A program made the translations under genes and the position numbers. A stretch of 64,000 nucleotides of DNA from Ruegeria sp. THAF57 (lineage in GTDB: Bacteria > Pseudomonadota > Alphaproteobacteria > Rhodobacterales > Rhodobacteraceae), in assembly GCF_903914075.1 (NCBI RefSeq), contig NZ_CAIWNQ010000001.1, forward strand, positions 124,001 to 188,000, given 5' to 3'. The notes under the pieces were generated by a model. That model was not told where the DNA came from. It saw nothing but the letters and a program-made list of their open reading frames with translations, and searched no databases. How positions within the stretch are numbered: the first letter of the stretch is position 1; each line of letters begins with the position of its first letter. This document shows positions 1 through 8,312 of this stretch, piece by piece.

Positions 1-459
1 GATGGCTTTCCGGCGGTAACAGTCCCAGTTCCAACCGATCGCGTTGGCATGATCGGACTACGTTCTGTGGACCCAGCCGAGCGGCAAAGGCTTGAGCAGG
101 ACAACGCGATGCTGGCCGACATGCGCAGCATCGACGAACATGGAATCAAAGCCCCTCTGATGGCATTCCTTGACAGGGTACGCGCAGCAAACGGAATCCT
201 GCATGTTTCGCTCGATGTGGATTTCCTCGACCCCTCGATCGCACCGGCCGTCGGCACGACCGTTCCCGGCGGCGCAACCGAACGCGAAGCGCATCTGGTT
301 ATGGAGCTTCTACACGAAAGCGGCCTTGTGTGCTCATTGGACTTGGTTGAGCTGAACCCCTTTTTGGATGAACGCGGTAGAACCGCAAAACTAATGGTCG
401 ATCTGGCCGCCTCTTTGCTGGGGCGTCGAATCTTTGACCGCCCGACCCGGAGTTTTTGA
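1..459 (+). CDS. rocF: Arginase, C-terminal part (5' end outside window)
   Basis: This is the 3' part of a gene whose frame is open from base 1, so the start lies upstream of the window. Arginase hydrolyses L-arginine to L-ornithine and urea in the cytoplasm. The visible 152 codons carry the ureohydrolase signature SLDVDFLDP followed by APxxGTxxPGG, whose aspartates bind the two manganese ions, and the late ELNP segment that follows the second metal site. The stop codon overlaps the ATG of the ornithine cyclodeaminase gene by one base (TGATG), so the two genes are translationally coupled and feed arginine to ornithine to proline. Agmatinase is a related alternative, but the ornithine cyclodeaminase partner favours arginase. 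Confidence 0.9.
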   Translation, partial: DGFPAVTVPVPTDRVGMIGLRSVDPAERQRLEQDNAMLADMRSIDEHGIKAPLMAFLDRVRAANGILHVSLDVDFLDPSIAPAVGTTVPGGATEREAHLVMELLHESGLVCSLDLVELNPFLDERGRTAKLMVDLAASLLGRRIFDRPTRSF

Positions 460-1502
460 TGACACAACCCTCTGACAAGGCACTGGTGCCATTTGTTTCT
501 GTCGACAACATGATGCGATTGGTGCACCACATCGGCGTCGAGCGCATGATCACGCAGATCGCGACCCAGATCGAAGCCGACTTTAAGCGGTGGGAAAGTT
601 TCGACAAAACACCGCGTATACCTGCACACTCACCGCATGGCGTTATCGAGCTTATGCCAACATCGGACGGTGAGGCCTACGGGTTCAAATACGTCAACGG
701 TCATCCTAAAAACACGTCAGAAGGGCTGCAAACCGTCACGGCCTTTGGTCTGCTGGCCGACGTGTATACCGGCTATCCCACATTGCTGACCGAGATGACC
801 CTTTTGACGGCATTGCGAACCGCGGCGACCTCTGCGCTTGTGGGCAGCTATCTGGCTCCGAAATCGGCCAAAACGATGGCTATGATCGGCAATGGTGCTC
901 AGTCCGAATTCCAATGCCTGGCCTTCAAGGCAATGTGCGGAATTGATACGGTGCGCTTGTATGACACCGATCCAAATGCAACTCAGAAATGCGCCTCGAA
1001 CCTCAAGGCGTCTGGCTTAACGGTCGTCTGCTGCAAAACGCCTGAAGACGCCATTGAGGGTGCTCAGATCATCACCACCTGCACCGCCGACAAGAAGTAC
1101 GCAACAATTCTGACCGATAACATGGTCGGGCCCGGCGTTCACATCAATGCCATCGGTGGTGACTGCCCCGGCAAAACCGAACTGCACCGGGATATCCTGT
1201 TAAGGTCAGAGATTTTCGTCGAATATCCTGAACAAACCCGCATTGAAGGTGAAATTCAGGCGCTTGATCAGGATCACCCCGTTACCGAAATGTGGCAGGT
1301 CATAACAGGTCAAGCGCTGGGTCGACGCGACGACCGGCAAATCACCCTGTTTGACAGTGTCGGTTTTGCAATCGAGGATTTCTCGGCCCTGCGCTACATC
1401 AAAACCGCAATCGACGGGACAGGTTTCTACGAGCCGCTCGATATGCTGGCTGACCCTGACGATCCGCGCGACCTGTACGGAATGTTGATGCGAGCAGGTT
1501 GA
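459..1502 (+). CDS. ocd: Ornithine cyclodeaminase
   Basis: The enzyme converts L-ornithine to L-proline and ammonia with a tightly bound NAD, completing arginine catabolism started by the preceding arginase. The product is 347 residues, the usual length of the OCD/mu-crystallin family. A dinucleotide-binding glycine motif GNGAQS lies near residues 144-149, preceded by the family's TALRTAATSALVG segment. I chose ATG 459 over the TTG three bases upstream because it gives the TGATG overlap with the arginase stop. Transcription probably ends in the REP-like inverted repeat just after the stop. Alanine dehydrogenase-type members of the family cannot be fully excluded, but the arginase context makes ornithine the natural substrate. 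Confidence 0.9.
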   Translation: MTQPSDKALVPFVSVDNMMRLVHHIGVERMITQIATQIEADFKRWESFDKTPRIPAHSPHGVIELMPTSDGEAYGFKYVNGHPKNTSEGLQTVTAFGLLADVYTGYPTLLTEMTLLTALRTAATSALVGSYLAPKSAKTMAMIGNGAQSEFQCLAFKAMCGIDTVRLYDTDPNATQKCASNLKASGLTVVCCKTPEDAIEGAQIITTCTADKKYATILTDNMVGPGVHINAIGGDCPGKTELHRDILLRSEIFVEYPEQTRIEGEIQALDQDHPVTEMWQVITGQALGRRDDRQITLFDSVGFAIEDFSALRYIKTAIDGTGFYEPLDMLADPDDPRDLYGMLMRAG

Positions 1503-1504
1503 TT

Positions 1505-1621
1505 GGGGGCTCTGCCCCCGCCGCCCTGCGGGCGACTCCCCCGGGATATTTAGAGCCAGATGAAGTGCGGGATCCGTTCTTCATCTGGCCAAAAATATCC
1601 CGGAGCGCGAGGCAGAGCCTC
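1505..1621. repeat. REP-like extragenic repeat, two copies head to head
   Basis: Copy A (about 1505-1565) read on the minus strand runs CTTCATCTGGC, a short A-rich spacer, ATATCCCGGGGGAGTCGCC, then a GGGGGC/GCCCCC hairpin. Copy B (1579-1603) is the same CTTCATCTGG...AATATCCCGG core in the opposite direction, followed by a small hairpin, GAGGC/GCCTC (1609-1621). Together they form one long inverted repeat between the convergent ocd and dctM genes and would act as a bidirectional terminator. The same element recurs at 36972-37031 in this window. Confidence 0.85.
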
Positions 1622-1636
1622 GCAAAATACAAGTTG

Positions 1637-3040
1637 CTAACTGGCAAGCGACGGAAGATAGAGAACTATGCCCGGGAACGCGACAAGCAATGCGATAGTG
1701 ACCGCGTCTGCGACAAAGAAGGGGGTCACCCCTTTGAAAACGTCCTGAACACTCAGGTCTGGGCGTACACCTGCAACAACAAAGCAATTCAAACCGATCG
1801 GTGGTGTGATGAGGCAGAACTCGGCCATCTTGACCACAAGGATTCCAAACCAGATGGCGCACATCGGCCCGGACATGCCAAAAGCACTATCTGCTGCGCT
1901 AACAGTCTCGCCACCGTTCAGTGCCATGACCGCCGGGTAAACAACCGGCAAGGTTAGCAAGAGCATCCCGATGGCATCCATGAACATCCCCAGCACCGCA
2001 TAGGCGAGCAGGATACAAATCAGGATCAGCATCGGGGACATTTCCAACCCGGTGATCCAATCTGAGAATGCGCCTGGCAAATCGGCAAAACCCAAGAAGC
2101 GCACATAGATCAAAACACCCCAGATGATCGAGAAGATCATCGCCGTCAGCTTTGCGGTCTCAAGCAGCGCGGACTTCAACTCGGTCCAGCGCATCCCGTG
2201 GAAAAGAGCGAAGCAGAACACGATAAACGCGCCGATTGCTCCGCCTTCGGTCGGTGTACCCCAGGCTTTTTCACCAAATGGGTTGTAGACGAAACAGATG
2301 ATGATCAGGATCACGGCGACGATCGGAAAGGCACCCGGCAGCGCGGCAAAACGCTGTTTCCATGTAAAGCCGGTGACCGGTGGGCCAACGGTCTTGAATA
2401 CCACCGCAATCCCCACGATCAGCAAACCATAGACCACAGCCGAGAACGCGCCCGGAATGAAACCGGCTAACAGGAGTTTTCCGACGTCCTGTTCAACGAT
2501 GATGGCATAGATCACGAGGATCGCAGAAGGTGGGATCAAAGACGCCAAAGTTCCCCCAGCCGCCACTACACCTGCAGCGAATTGCTTGTTGTATCCGACC
2601 TTCAGCATCTCGGGGATCGCGATGCGCGCGAATACTGCTGACGTCGCAACCGAAGCTCCGGATACAGCCGCGAAGCCCGCCGTGGCGAATACGGTAGACA
2701 CCGCCAACCCCCCGGGCACCCAGGCGATCCAACGCTTGGCCGCCTCGAACAATGCGCGGGTCAGGCCTGCATAGTAAGCAAGGTACCCGATCAGGATGAA
2801 GGTCGGGATCAGGCTAAGGGTGTGGGCTGCGACTTTGGAATGCGGCACCTGCCCCGCCGTTTTGACGGCAACCGTCAGAGCCTTGCCGAACCGGTCCGGG
2901 TCGTAACCGAACTTGGCCCAGAAAATCCAGACCAAACCCACCAAGCCAGCCAGCCCAGCGGCAAAGGCCACGCGCATACCGGTAACGACCAATACAAGCA
3001 GGCCACCGGTGACCCAGAGCCCGATGTCAATACTGTCCAT
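1637..3040 (-). CDS. dctM: TRAP transporter large permease (DctM family)
   Basis: This is the large membrane subunit of a tripartite ATP-independent periplasmic transporter, which uses an ion gradient to import a substrate delivered by the binding protein. The 467-residue product is almost wholly hydrophobic, with about 12 predicted helices and the typical glycine- and proline-rich stretches AGGTLASLIPPS and GMFMDAIGMLLLTLPVVYP. Its start abuts the stop of the small permease gene (3041), so the two are coupled. The 3' end faces ocd across a REP-like repeat. The sequence does not reveal the substrate; organic acids are common for the family. Confidence 0.92.
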   Translation of the reverse strand: MDSIDIGLWVTGGLLVLVVTGMRVAFAAGLAGLVGLVWIFWAKFGYDPDRFGKALTVAVKTAGQVPHSKVAAHTLSLIPTFILIGYLAYYAGLTRALFEAAKRWIAWVPGGLAVSTVFATAGFAAVSGASVATSAVFARIAIPEMLKVGYNKQFAAGVVAAGGTLASLIPPSAILVIYAIIVEQDVGKLLLAGFIPGAFSAVVYGLLIVGIAVVFKTVGPPVTGFTWKQRFAALPGAFPIVAVILIIICFVYNPFGEKAWGTPTEGGAIGAFIVFCFALFHGMRWTELKSALLETAKLTAMIFSIIWGVLIYVRFLGFADLPGAFSDWITGLEMSPMLILICILLAYAVLGMFMDAIGMLLLTLPVVYPAVMALNGGETVSAADSAFGMSGPMCAIWFGILVVKMAEFCLITPPIGLNCFVVAGVRPDLSVQDVFKGVTPFFVADAVTIALLVAFPGIVLYLPSLAS

Positions 3041-3673
3041 CTACCCGTCCTGCCCCTCAAATTGCTCAGCTTCGGCTGCGGCTTGCGCGGCGGCATCCTG
3101 AATCAAGGGCACGGCCACGGGGTTTTCCAACCCAAGAACAAAGGCCCGCCCATATCCCCAGATTTGCAGGACCAAACGCACGCACAGCACAGAGAACGCG
3201 ACCGGCGCCAACAATTTTGCAGGCCAAAGCGGGATACCAATGTCGATCGAGCTGTCGCGGCTCCACAATGGTGCACCGAAATCGAACGAACGGTCGAAAT
3301 GCGACCAGCTTCCCCAGACAAGTGCCAGCATCAACACAAGGATAAGAATGACTGAGATCAGTTCGAACAGCCAAAGCGCCCGACCGTGCAGGCGAGAGAT
3401 CACGATATCCATGCGGATATGGCCCCCGTCGCGCTGAACGAAAGACACGCCAAGAAACGCAATCAGTGGCATGGCCTGTTCGATCCAGTCCACATAGCCG
3501 GGTAAAGGCGCGTTGAAAGCGTTGCGTCCGCTAACTGACACAACCGCAAGAACCATCAGGCCAAAGACGGCAAGGCCGCTTATCAGGGCAAGAAACCGCT
3601 CTATCCTCAGCAGATGGTGATCGAGCCGGCTCAGGCGACTGCCATCTTCCAGCACCGTGGCCTGTCCTGCCAT
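3041..3673 (-). CDS. dctQ: TRAP transporter small permease (DctQ family)
   Basis: This is the small four-helix membrane subunit that pairs with DctM. The product has 210 residues with hydrophobic segments near 28-50, 65-80, 105-125 and 155-175, and contains the family-typical RxxGHIRMDI stretch (QRDGGHIRMDIV). The C-terminus is an alanine/glutamate-rich cytoplasmic tail. A Shine-Dalgarno AAGGGG precedes ATG 3673. It lies 64 bases downstream of dctP, separated by a strong stem-loop, and directly abuts dctM. Confidence 0.88.
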   Translation of the reverse strand: MAGQATVLEDGSRLSRLDHHLLRIERFLALISGLAVFGLMVLAVVSVSGRNAFNAPLPGYVDWIEQAMPLIAFLGVSFVQRDGGHIRMDIVISRLHGRALWLFELISVILILVLMLALVWGSWSHFDRSFDFGAPLWSRDSSIDIGIPLWPAKLLAPVAFSVLCVRLVLQIWGYGRAFVLGLENPVAVPLIQDAAAQAAAEAEQFEGQDG

Positions 3674-3703
3674 TCCGGTGATCCCCTTATTTTTTATTGG
3701 TAT

Positions 3704-3727
3704 CCGGGTGCCCTGTCAGGCACCCGG
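3704..3727 (-). terminator. Stem-loop between dctP and dctQ
   Basis: A perfect 9-bp stem (CCGGGTGCC / GGCACCCGG) with a 6-base loop starts 10 bases after the dctP stop on the minus strand. No T-run follows it in that direction, so full termination is unlikely. In binding-protein operons such structures usually protect the upstream mRNA and lower permease expression; that role is inferred here. Confidence 0.6.
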
Positions 3728-3737
3728 AACATGCAGG

Positions 3738-4757
3738 TCAGTTTCCGCTGCGCTGCTGTTGCAGCGTGGTTTGAACCAGATCATACAAGTCCTGTGCAGG
3801 CAAACCCTGCGCAGACATGTCAGCAATCCACTGTTCACGGATCGGATCGGCGGCCTTCGTGCGGAATTCTTCGATCACCGCATCGTCAATCATGACCTTC
3901 TCTACACCCTTTTCGGACAAAACGCCGTCCCACTGCTCCAACAGCCCGCCATAGTTGGCAAGGTAATGCTCAATCGCCTCGTCGATCGAACTGTTGAGCG
4001 CTTCACGGTGCTCGGCCGGCAGGGCCTCATACGCGTCGATGTTTACGACAACGGGACAGTTAACAGTGCCGGGGTTCAAGTTGGCAGTCCACCAGTCAGC
4101 TTCGTTGATGGTTCCAAAGGACAGGTGTGCGTGCTGGGCAAATGCAACAGTGTCAACAACACCTGATTCCATCGCGTTGAACGCCTCGGTCGCGGGAACC
4201 GATGTCGGTACGCCGCCAACGGCCTCGAATGCCTGCCCCAGACCGCCCGTCGCACGGACCCGCATGCCATCGAAGTCCGCCAAGGTTGCGCGCGGATCGC
4301 CCGTGCCAACAAGGTTATACTGCGGCATCGGCGAAGTCATGATGATACGCGCGTTCCACTGAGCCATCTCATCCTTGACCGCGGGATGGTCGTAAACGGC
4401 ATGGCTGACGGCCACTTCTTCGTCCAACGTGTTAACGCCAAGGAACGGCAACTCCAGAACCGTGATCGCCCGGTTCTTGTCGCGGTGATACCCAGCGCAG
4501 AACTGAGCCATCTCAAAGGCTCCAATCTCGATCCCATCCAGGTTTTCACGCGGCTTTGACAAACCGCCATAGCTGACATTAATCGTAAATTCGCCGCCTG
4601 TCTTTTCGCTGACCAGCTCGGCCAGCTTCTCAACATGCTCGGTAAAGGCGCGGCGCTTGCCCCAGACCGAGGCGCTCCATTCGGTTGCCGCGGCTTCGGA
4701 CACGAAAGCAACGGTCAAAGCGGCGACGGCGGCACCGCTCAACATCTTATTCATCAT
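3738..4757 (-). CDS. dctP: TRAP transporter substrate-binding protein (DctP family)
   Basis: This periplasmic receptor captures the transported solute for DctQM. The N-terminus is a clear signal peptide (MMNKMLSGAAVAALTVAFVS, cleavage after AAA). The mature part shows DctP landmarks: ELVSEKTGGEFTINVSYGG, then GAFEMAQF, the conserved arginine strand GMRVRATGG, and the following AFNAMESGVVD. I chose ATG 4757 rather than the longer open frame to 4883 because GGGAG lies just upstream and the signal peptide starts there. The product is 339 residues. It is first in the dctPQM operon. Its promoter must lie in the AT-rich intergenic region shared with divergent acs. Ligand unknown. Confidence 0.92.
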   Translation of the reverse strand: MMNKMLSGAAVAALTVAFVSEAAATEWSASVWGKRRAFTEHVEKLAELVSEKTGGEFTINVSYGGLSKPRENLDGIEIGAFEMAQFCAGYHRDKNRAITVLELPFLGVNTLDEEVAVSHAVYDHPAVKDEMAQWNARIIMTSPMPQYNLVGTGDPRATLADFDGMRVRATGGLGQAFEAVGGVPTSVPATEAFNAMESGVVDTVAFAQHAHLSFGTINEADWWTANLNPGTVNCPVVVNIDAYEALPAEHREALNSSIDEAIEHYLANYGGLLEQWDGVLSEKGVEKVMIDDAVIEEFRTKAADPIREQWIADMSAQGLPAQDLYDLVQTTLQQQRSGN

Positions 4758-5183
4758 GATTTCTCCCTTTGTTGCGCCTCCTACCGGGGCGCTTGGGAAC
4801 AAAGCTAGCGCCAACATCTGAACGTGCCAACCCCCGGCACACAGTACATCCTCTTGTTCCTCGAATCTGTTGGGCGCTAACAACCAAAAGATGATTTTCT
4901 AATACCTATTGCCTATGGCTCAGATGTCAGCTTTTACATGTCAATTCTGTTACATCTAAGTATTTGTTTTTGCTCTATCTTTAAATGAGATTTCTAATTT
5001 CATTTTCTAACATCCACGATGCTCAGAAATTTATTTACAAACTAGTCCTTAGTTTTCTGTAATTTATTCCCTTGTTTTCAGTTCTCCGTATTATTCGGTA
5101 CCGGGAGGATGCGGGTCGACATTGCTAAATCAGCAGGCAAAATCGGGCCCGTAAATTTCAGTCCTAGAGGGAGGAGCCTCAGA
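4758..5183. promoter_or_regulatory. AT-rich divergent intergenic region between dctP and acs
   Basis: This 426-base stretch is much richer in A and T than its neighbours, especially 4890-5095, with runs of T and A typical of strong or regulated promoters. It contains no convincing gene. It must carry the promoters for dctPQM (leftward) and acs (rightward). A GAGGGAGGAG Shine-Dalgarno sequence at about 5166-5175 fixes the acs start. I could not assign specific operators. Confidence 0.6.
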
Positions 5184-7148
5184 ATGACAACCGCTGCCCA
5201 GGCAGATGCCAAAGTTTATCCGCCATCCGCAGAAACCGTTGCGCGTGCACATGTCGATGCTGACAAATATTCCGAAATGTACGCAGCCTCCGTCAACGAT
5301 CCTGACGCCTTTTGGGGCGAGCAGGGAAAGCGTATCGATTGGATCAAACCTTTCACACAGGTCAAAGATGTCAGCTATGATTTCGGCTCGGTTGGAATCA
5401 ACTGGTTTGCTGATGGAACGCTGAACGTTTCAGCCAACTGTTTGGATCGCCACCTTGAAACCCGCGGCGATCAAACAGCGATCATCTGGGAGCCGGATGA
5501 TCCGAATGACGCGGCCCAGCATATCACCTATTCAGAACTGCACCGTCGCACCTGCCGGATGGCAAATATCCTCGAGTCGATGGGTGTGCGCAAGGGCGAC
5601 CGCGTGGTGATCTATCTGCCGATGGTCCCCGAAGCAGCCTATGCGATGCTGGCTTGTGCGCGGATCGGCGCGATCCATTCTATTGTGTTTGCAGGTTTCT
5701 CGCCGGACGCTCTGGCGGCGCGGATCAATGGCTGCGACGCGAAGGTTGTAATCACAGCAGACGAAGCGCCGCGTGGAGGCCGCAAGACCCCGCTGAAATC
5801 CAACGCCGATGCGGCACTGCTGCACTGCAAGGACACCGTAAAATGCCTCGTGGTCAAGCGCACTAACGGCCAGACCACGTGGATCAGCGGTCGCGACTTT
5901 GACTATAACGAAATGGCGCTTGAGGCGGATGACTATTGCGCTCCGGCGGAAATGAATGCCGAAGACCCGTTGTTCATCCTCTATACCTCTGGTTCGACAG
6001 GTCAGCCCAAGGGCGTTGTACACACCACTGGCGGCTACATAGTTTATGCATCGCTGACCCACGAGGTGACGTTCGATTACCACGACGGCGACATCTATTG
6101 GTGTACGGCGGATGTGGGCTGGGTTACCGGCCACAGCTATATCGTGTATGGCCCGCTGGCCAACGGCGCGACTACACTGATGTTCGAAGGCGTCCCGACC
6201 TATCCTGATGCAGGCCGCTTTTGGGAGGTTTGCGCCAAGCACAAGGTCAACCAATTCTACACCGCCCCTACCGCGATCCGCGCGCTGATGGGTCAGGGCA
6301 ACGAGTTTGTTGAAAAGCACGACCTCAGCGACCTGCGCCTGCTGGGCACGGTGGGTGAACCAATCAACCCAGAAGCGTGGAACTGGTACAATGACGTGGT
6401 CGGCAAAGGCAAATGCCCGATCGTTGATACTTGGTGGCAGACTGAAACCGGCGGTCACATGATGACCCCCCTGCCCGGTGCACATGCGACCAAGCCCGGC
6501 TCGGCAATGAAGCCCTTCTTTGGCGTGCAGCCGGTGGTTCTGGACCCCCAGTCGGGTGTCGAGATCCAAGGCAACGGGGTCGAGGGTGTGTTGTGCATCA
6601 AGGACAGTTGGCCCGGTCAAATGCGCACCATCTGGGGCGATCATGAGCGGTTCGAGAAGACCTATTTCTCAGATTACAAAGGCTACTATTTCACTGGAGA
6701 TGGTTGCCGTCGTGATGAGGGTGGCGATTACTGGATCACCGGGCGCGTGGACGACGTGATCAACGTCTCGGGGCACCGCATGGGCACCGCCGAGGTGGAG
6801 AGCGCACTGGTTGCCCACGCTGCCGTGGCCGAGGCCGCTGTGGTCGGATATCCCCATGAAATCAAGGGTCAGGGCATCTATTGCTATGTCACCTTGATGA
6901 ATGATCGCGAGCCTTCGGATGAGCTGCTGAAGGAACTGCGCACTTGGGTACGGACCGAGATCGGGCCGATCGCCTCACCGGACGTGATCCAGTGGGCACC
7001 AGGGCTGCCAAAAACCCGCTCGGGTAAAATCATGCGCCGAATCCTGCGCAAGATCGCCGAGAATGACTTTGGCTCGCTCGGTGACACCTCGACGCTGGCT
7101 GATCCGTCGGTGGTCGAAGACCTGATCGAAAACCGCGCAAATAAGTGA
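5184..7148 (+). CDS. acs: Acetyl-CoA synthetase (AMP-forming)
   Basis: This cytoplasmic enzyme makes acetyl-CoA from acetate, ATP and CoA, releasing AMP and pyrophosphate. The 654-residue product has the normal Acs length and domain order. The N-terminal ACAS_N region is followed by the AMP-binding P-loop [11 protein letters not shown] (residues 267-277), the [14 protein letters not shown] and [10 protein letters not shown] substrate motifs, and a C-terminal [11 protein letters not shown] with Lys615, the site acetylated in other Acs enzymes. I chose ATG 5184 because it follows a strong Shine-Dalgarno and gives the usual N-terminus; an in-frame ATG at 5109 lacks this support. An adenylate kinase gene follows almost at once, then a probable acetate-type symporter. 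Confidence 0.96.
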   Translation: MTTAAQADAKVYPPSAETVARAHVDADKYSEMYAASVNDPDAFWGEQGKRIDWIKPFTQVKDVSYDFGSVGINWFADGTLNVSANCLDRHLETRGDQTAIIWEPDDPNDAAQHITYSELHRRTCRMANILESMGVRKGDRVVIYLPMVPEAAYAMLACARIGAIHSIVFAGFSPDALAARINGCDAKVVITADEAPRGGRKTPLKSNADAALLHCKDTVKCLVVKRTNGQTTWISGRDFDYNEMALEADDYCAPAEMNAEDPLFILYTSGSTGQPKGVVHTTGGYIVYASLTHEVTFDYHDGDIYWCTADVGWVTGHSYIVYGPLANGATTLMFEGVPTYPDAGRFWEVCAKHKVNQFYTAPTAIRALMGQGNEFVEKHDLSDLRLLGTVGEPINPEAWNWYNDVVGKGKCPIVDTWWQTETGGHMMTPLPGAHATKPGSAMKPFFGVQPVVLDPQSGVEIQGNGVEGVLCIKDSWPGQMRTIWGDHERFEKTYFSDYKGYYFTGDGCRRDEGGDYWITGRVDDVINVSGHRMGTAEVESALVAHAAVAEAAVVGYPHEIKGQGIYCYVTLMNDREPSDELLKELRTWVRTEIGPIASPDVIQWAPGLPKTRSGKIMRRILRKIAENDFGSLGDTSTLADPSVVEDLIENRANK

Positions 7149-7155
7149 GGATGTG

Positions 7156-7839
7156 ATGGACGCTGCCACGATCACCACACCCGCTGTTCTGATCCTTCTC
7201 GGCCCTCCGGGTGCCGGGAAGGGAACACAGGCCCGGATGCTGGAAGACAAGTTCGGACTGGTTCAGCTTAGCACCGGCGACTTGCTACGCGCAGCGGTCG
7301 CAGCGGGAACAGAGGCAGGCAAAGCCGCCAAAGCCGTCATGGAAGCTGGCGAGTTGGTCAGTGACGATATTGTCATCGCCATCCTGCGCGACCGTTTGGC
7401 CGAGCCGGACTGCGGCAAGGGTGTCATCCTTGACGGCTTCCCGCGCACGACAGTTCAGGCGCAGGCACTGGATACGTTGCTGTCCGAAACCAGCCAGAGG
7501 ATCAACGCCGCAATCAGCCTCGAGGTTGAGGATACGGAAATGGTCACGCGCATATCGGGCCGTTACACCTGTGCAATGTGTGGTGAAGGGTATCACGACA
7601 CGTTCAAAATCCCGGCGACCGACGGGAAATGCGACAAGTGTGGCAGTTCCGAATTCAAACGTCGCGCAGATGATAACGCCGAAACCGTCGCCTCTCGCCT
7701 TGCGGCCTATCACGCGCAAACTGCGCCTCTGATCACGTATTACCGAGACCATGGCGTTCTGAAAGGACTGAACGCCATGGGCAATATCGACGACATCGCA
7801 AGCCAGCTTGAGAAAGTTGTCAGCAGCGCGATGAACTAA
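7156..7839 (+). CDS. adk: Adenylate kinase, zinc-LID type
   Basis: The enzyme catalyses AMP + ATP to 2 ADP. The 227-residue protein has the P-loop GPPGAGKGT (16-24), the AMP-site motif STGDLLRAA, DGFPRT, and a long LID with four cysteines (139, 142, 159, 162) that should bind a structural zinc. A GTG three bases upstream of ATG 7156 is an alternative start. The gene starts 8 bases after acs, so the enzyme is made together with the main AMP-producing step of acetate activation. Rhodobacterales normally carry an adk in the ribosomal-protein operon, so this is probably an additional copy; that is inference from outside this window. Confidence 0.93.
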   Translation: MDAATITTPAVLILLGPPGAGKGTQARMLEDKFGLVQLSTGDLLRAAVAAGTEAGKAAKAVMEAGELVSDDIVIAILRDRLAEPDCGKGVILDGFPRTTVQAQALDTLLSETSQRINAAISLEVEDTEMVTRISGRYTCAMCGEGYHDTFKIPATDGKCDKCGSSEFKRRADDNAETVASRLAAYHAQTAPLITYYRDHGVLKGLNAMGNIDDIASQLEKVVSSAMN

Positions 7840-7840
7840 G

Positions 7841-8022
7841 GGAATGCAGCCCGCCCTGAATAAGGGCTGAATTCCTAAACGGATACTTCATCGGACCCGC
7901 CTTGGCGGACCGGAGAGGTTTTGCCTGATGCCAACCGGCCTTGGGCGTATCGGAAAGCGGCCCTAAGCACCGGTGGATTGGGCAAAGGGTCGCAACAGGA
8001 GGAAGCGAAGGAGGACCCCGCG
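7841..8022 (+). promoter_or_regulatory. Structured leader upstream of the symporter genes
   Basis: The 183-base gap between adk and the DUF4212 gene holds two imperfect inverted repeats. One pairs GGAAT..AGCCC with GGGCT..ATTCC (7841-7874). The other is a quasi-palindrome around CCGCCTTGGCGG (about 7891-7914). More GC-rich pairing is possible downstream, and AAGGAGGA (8008-8014) serves the next gene. No T-run marks a clear terminator. It may be a promoter-bearing leader for the transporter; no known riboswitch class was recognised. Confidence 0.4.
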
Positions 8023-8307
8023 ATGGCGGATCAATCAACAAACTCCGCGCAGACTGCCGAGGCCGACAAGGGCTATTGGCAGGCCAATCTGCGTCTCATC
8101 TACATCAGCCTCGTGATCTGGGCGCTGGTGTCTTTTGGATTCGGCATTCTGCTGCGTCCGCTGCTGTCGGGTATTTCCGTGGGCGGCACCGATCTAGGCT
8201 TTTGGTTTGCCCAGCAGGGTTCGATCCTGGTCTTTCTGGTGCTGATCTTCAACTACGCCTGGCGCATGAACAAACTGGACGCCGAATACGGCGTTGAGGA
8301 GGAATAA
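8023..8307 (+). CDS. DUF4212 protein, small subunit of sodium:solute symporter
   Basis: The 94-residue protein has two membrane helices (about residues 27-49 and 62-82) and matches the small partner found beside VC_2705-type sodium:solute symporters. It probably associates with the large subunit encoded 5 bases downstream to form the working transporter. ATG 8023 follows AAGGAGGA at good spacing; a longer reading frame from 7921 lacks a ribosome-binding site. Its place after acs and adk suggests acetate or another short-chain acid as substrate, which is inferred rather than shown. Confidence 0.85.
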   Translation: MADQSTNSAQTAEADKGYWQANLRLIYISLVIWALVSFGFGILLRPLLSGISVGGTDLGFWFAQQGSILVFLVLIFNYAWRMNKLDAEYGVEEE

Positions 8308-8312
8308 GTCCC

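Noticed and set aside
7844..7870. Eight-codon leader peptide after adk
   Set aside because: An ATG-to-TGA frame exists inside the hairpin, but it has no ribosome-binding site and no regulatory codon run.
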